Shown here in pieces: positions 12,993-14,570 of a DNA stretch of 14,570 bases. Positions within the stretch are counted from its first letter, which is position 1; every line of letters begins with the position of its first letter. The notes beneath the pieces are model-generated. The model made no database searches. It saw only the letters and a list, made by a program, of their open reading frames with translations, and was not told the origin of the DNA. Made by a program: the position numbers and the translations under genes. Origin of the DNA: JAFAVZ01 sp036009105 (lineage in GTDB: Bacteria > Acidobacteriota > Thermoanaerobaculia > Gp7-AA8); assembly GCA_036009105.1 (NCBI GenBank), contig DASYMJ010000295.1:1-14570 (forward strand), in the 5' to 3' direction.

Positions 12993-14450
12993 TCAGAAAA
13001 TCTGCTTGCGGTCGGTCGAGGACGGGATGTTCAACTCGTCGCGGTACTTGGCCACGGTACGGCGGGCGATGTTGATCCCCTCGTCGTTCAGGATCTTCAT
13101 GATCTTGGAGTCGGAGAGCGGCTTGCGCGGGTCCTCCGCCTCGATGTAGCTCTGGATCTTCTTCTTCACGGTGAGGGAGGAGATGTCCTCGCCGGTGTCC
13201 GAGTCGATGCCGCTGTGGAAGAAGTACTTCATCAGGAACAGGCCGCGCGGGGTGTGCATGTACTTGTTCGAGACCACGCGCGAGACGGTCGACTCGTGCA
13301 TCTGGATGTCGTCCGCCACGTCCCGCAGCACGAGCGGGCGGAGGAAGTCGATGCCCCGCTCCAGGAACTCCCGCTGGTGCTTCACGATCGACTCGGCGAC
13401 CTTGTAGATCGTCCGCTGCCGCTGGTCTAGCGACTTGATGAGCCACACCGCGGAGCGGATCTTGTCCTTGATGTAGTTGACCGTCTCGCCGTCCGACTTG
13501 GAGTCCATCGAGTTGAGCATGGAGCGGTAGCTGCTGTTGATGCGCAGCTTCGGCATGCCGTCCTCGTTGAGCACGATCACGTACTCGTCGCTCACCTTGT
13601 GCACGTAGACGTCCGGCTCGACGTAGATGGCCCGCTCGTTGGAGTACTTGCGCCCCGGCTTCGGATCGAGGTGCTTGATCACCTCGACGATGCCTTCCAG
13701 CGTCTTCATGTCGATGCCGAGGGTCTTCGCCAGCTGCACGAAGCGGCGCTGCATGAAGTCTTCCCAGTGGTCGCGGATGATGGTCTCGACGTAGGGGACG
13801 TCGATCTCCAGGAACATCAGCTGGAGCAGGAGGCACTCCCGCAAGTCGCGGGCCCCGACGCCGATCGGATCGAGCATCTGGATGGCCTCGATGGCCTTCT
13901 CCACGTCGGCCGGATCGTACGGGCCGGCGGCGATGATCTCCTCGGTCGAGGCGCGGAGGTAGCCGTCCTCGTCGATGTTGCCGATGATGAACGCGCCGAT
14001 CTCCTTCACCCTGGGCGAGGAGTCGCTCATGGAGAGCTGCCAGGTGAGGTGGTCGGTCAGGTTGGGAGGGCGGGTGAGGGTGTTCTCGATGGGGAACTCT
14101 TCGTGCTCCTCCCCCATCCCGCGCGGGTTGTAGCCGTACTCGATGTAGTCCTGGAAGTAGGCGTCGTAGTCGATCTCGTCGAAGGAGTCCTTCTCTTTTT
14201 CCTTCTGCGGCTCGGCCGCCGCGGCCTCTTCCTCGGTCTGCGTTTTTTCCTGCGCCTCGGCTTCCGCCTCTTCCGCCTTCGCCGCTTCCTCGGCGGTTTC
14301 TTCGAGCAGCGGGTTCTCCAGCAGCTCCTGGTTCAGCACTTCCTGGAGCTCGAGCTTCGACAACTGCAGCAGCTTGATCGCCTGCTGCAGCGACGGCGTC
14401 ATGATCAGTTTTTGGGAGAGCTTGAGATGAAGCTTTTGTTCTAGTGCCAT
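12993..14450 (-). CDS. rpoN: RNA polymerase sigma-54 factor
   Basis: Directs polymerase to -24/-12 promoters that need enhancer-binding ATPases. The 485-residue protein is complete: Gln/Leu-rich activator region I (1-50, LSQKLIMTPSLQQAIKLLQL), an acidic Glu/Ala-rich region II (about 50-100), core-binding domain (about 120-370), a helix-turn-helix (about 375-402, LRDVADDIQMHESTVSRVVS), and the RpoN box ARRTVAKYR (462-470) that reads the -24 element. The start ATG matches the conserved ALEQKLHLKLSQ opening. No strong Shine-Dalgarno is visible. It lies 34 nt after lptB and 25 nt before hpf, the usual arrangement in diderm bacteria. Confidence 0.97.
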   Translation of the reverse strand: MALEQKLHLKLSQKLIMTPSLQQAIKLLQLSKLELQEVLNQELLENPLLEETAEEAAKAEEAEAEAQEKTQTEEEAAAAEPQKEKEKDSFDEIDYDAYFQDYIEYGYNPRGMGEEHEEFPIENTLTRPPNLTDHLTWQLSMSDSSPRVKEIGAFIIGNIDEDGYLRASTEEIIAAGPYDPADVEKAIEAIQMLDPIGVGARDLRECLLLQLMFLEIDVPYVETIIRDHWEDFMQRRFVQLAKTLGIDMKTLEGIVEVIKHLDPKPGRKYSNERAIYVEPDVYVHKVSDEYVIVLNEDGMPKLRINSSYRSMLNSMDSKSDGETVNYIKDKIRSAVWLIKSLDQRQRTIYKVAESIVKHQREFLERGIDFLRPLVLRDVADDIQMHESTVSRVVSNKYMHTPRGLFLMKYFFHSGIDSDTGEDISSLTVKKKIQSYIEAEDPRKPLSDSKIMKILNDEGINIARRTVAKYRDELNIPSSTDRKQIF

Positions 14451-14484
14451 GGTCCGGTAGCCGGCAAGGTTACTTCGTTCTCGG

Positions 14485-14570
14485 TCAGTTCAGGTTGAAT
14501 GTCTCGCCCAGATAAATTCGCCGGACCTCCACATCTGCCGAGAGACTCTCGGGGACACCCTGCCGAAAAA
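14485..14570 (-). CDS. lptB: C-terminal end of LPS export ABC ATPase LptB (partial)
   Basis: Only the last 28 codons are in the window. The deduced end, ...SADVEVRRIYLGETFNLN, matches the characteristic LptB terminus (a VxRxYLGExF pattern). LptB powers LptFGC extraction of lipopolysaccharide from the inner membrane. The position directly upstream of rpoN is the usual one for lptB and supports the call. The start lies outside the window. Confidence 0.75.
   Translation of the reverse strand, partial: FRQGVPESLSADVEVRRIYLGETFNLN

Overview
The window is G+C-rich bacterial chromosomal DNA. All sixteen genes I can support lie on the minus strand, so transcription runs from high to low coordinates. 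An lptB end marks a diderm (lipopolysaccharide-exporting) bacterium. The order lptB-rpoN-hpf-hprK-rapZ-EIIA(Man)-HPr-EI is one I associate with Acidobacteriota and with deltaproteobacteria-like lineages. The cupin and coiled-coil/miaB/bifunctional-nuclease/parA continuation makes Acidobacteriota my first guess. This is inference from gene order, not a database result.

Right block (14570 to 9450): the tail of lptB, rpoN (sigma-54), hpf (long ribosome hibernation factor), hprK (HPr kinase/phosphorylase), rapZ (P-loop and RNA-binding-type regulator), then EIIA of the mannose class and HPr. Enzyme I follows (9443-7641). HPr carries both His15 (target of EI) and Ser46 (target of HprK). The block therefore encodes a complete phosphorelay with its own kinase, but no EIIB or EIIC is present, so it looks like a regulatory PTS rather than a sugar importer. 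Middle block (7644 to 4939): a phosphomannose-isomerase-type cupin, a small exported coiled-coil protein, miaB and a DUF151 bifunctional nuclease, joined by 4-nt ATGA stop/start overlaps. Left block (4835 to 8): parA, parB, a family-2 glycosyltransferase, then metB and hom for homoserine and methionine synthesis, with a structured 152-nt leader before metB.

The most unusual content lies between the genes. Nearly every gap longer than about 60 bp, plus one gene end, holds an inverted or tandem repeat, and five of these are built from heptamers repeated with an exact 7-nt period. The heptamer differs from place to place (GATGAAC-like at 4016-4082 and 11114-11209; GTTGTCR/GTTATCA at 12307-12377; GTTGCTG at 4887-4937; GGCGATC at 6745-6807), but the design recurs: heptamers, a short core, then heptamers inverted. 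Two elements with different heptamers share the core palindrome GTAGA...TCTAC. One element has become coding sequence, forming the C-terminal tail of the exported protein just before miaB. A different, G+C-rich nested hairpin pair (10168-10245) fills the rapZ-EIIA gap. The window's left edge cuts into a further heptamer array that supplies the stop codon of hom. I regard this family of period-7 palindromic elements as the candidate undescribed system here. The heptamers resemble the short tandemly repeated repetitive (STRR) sequences known from filamentous cyanobacteria.
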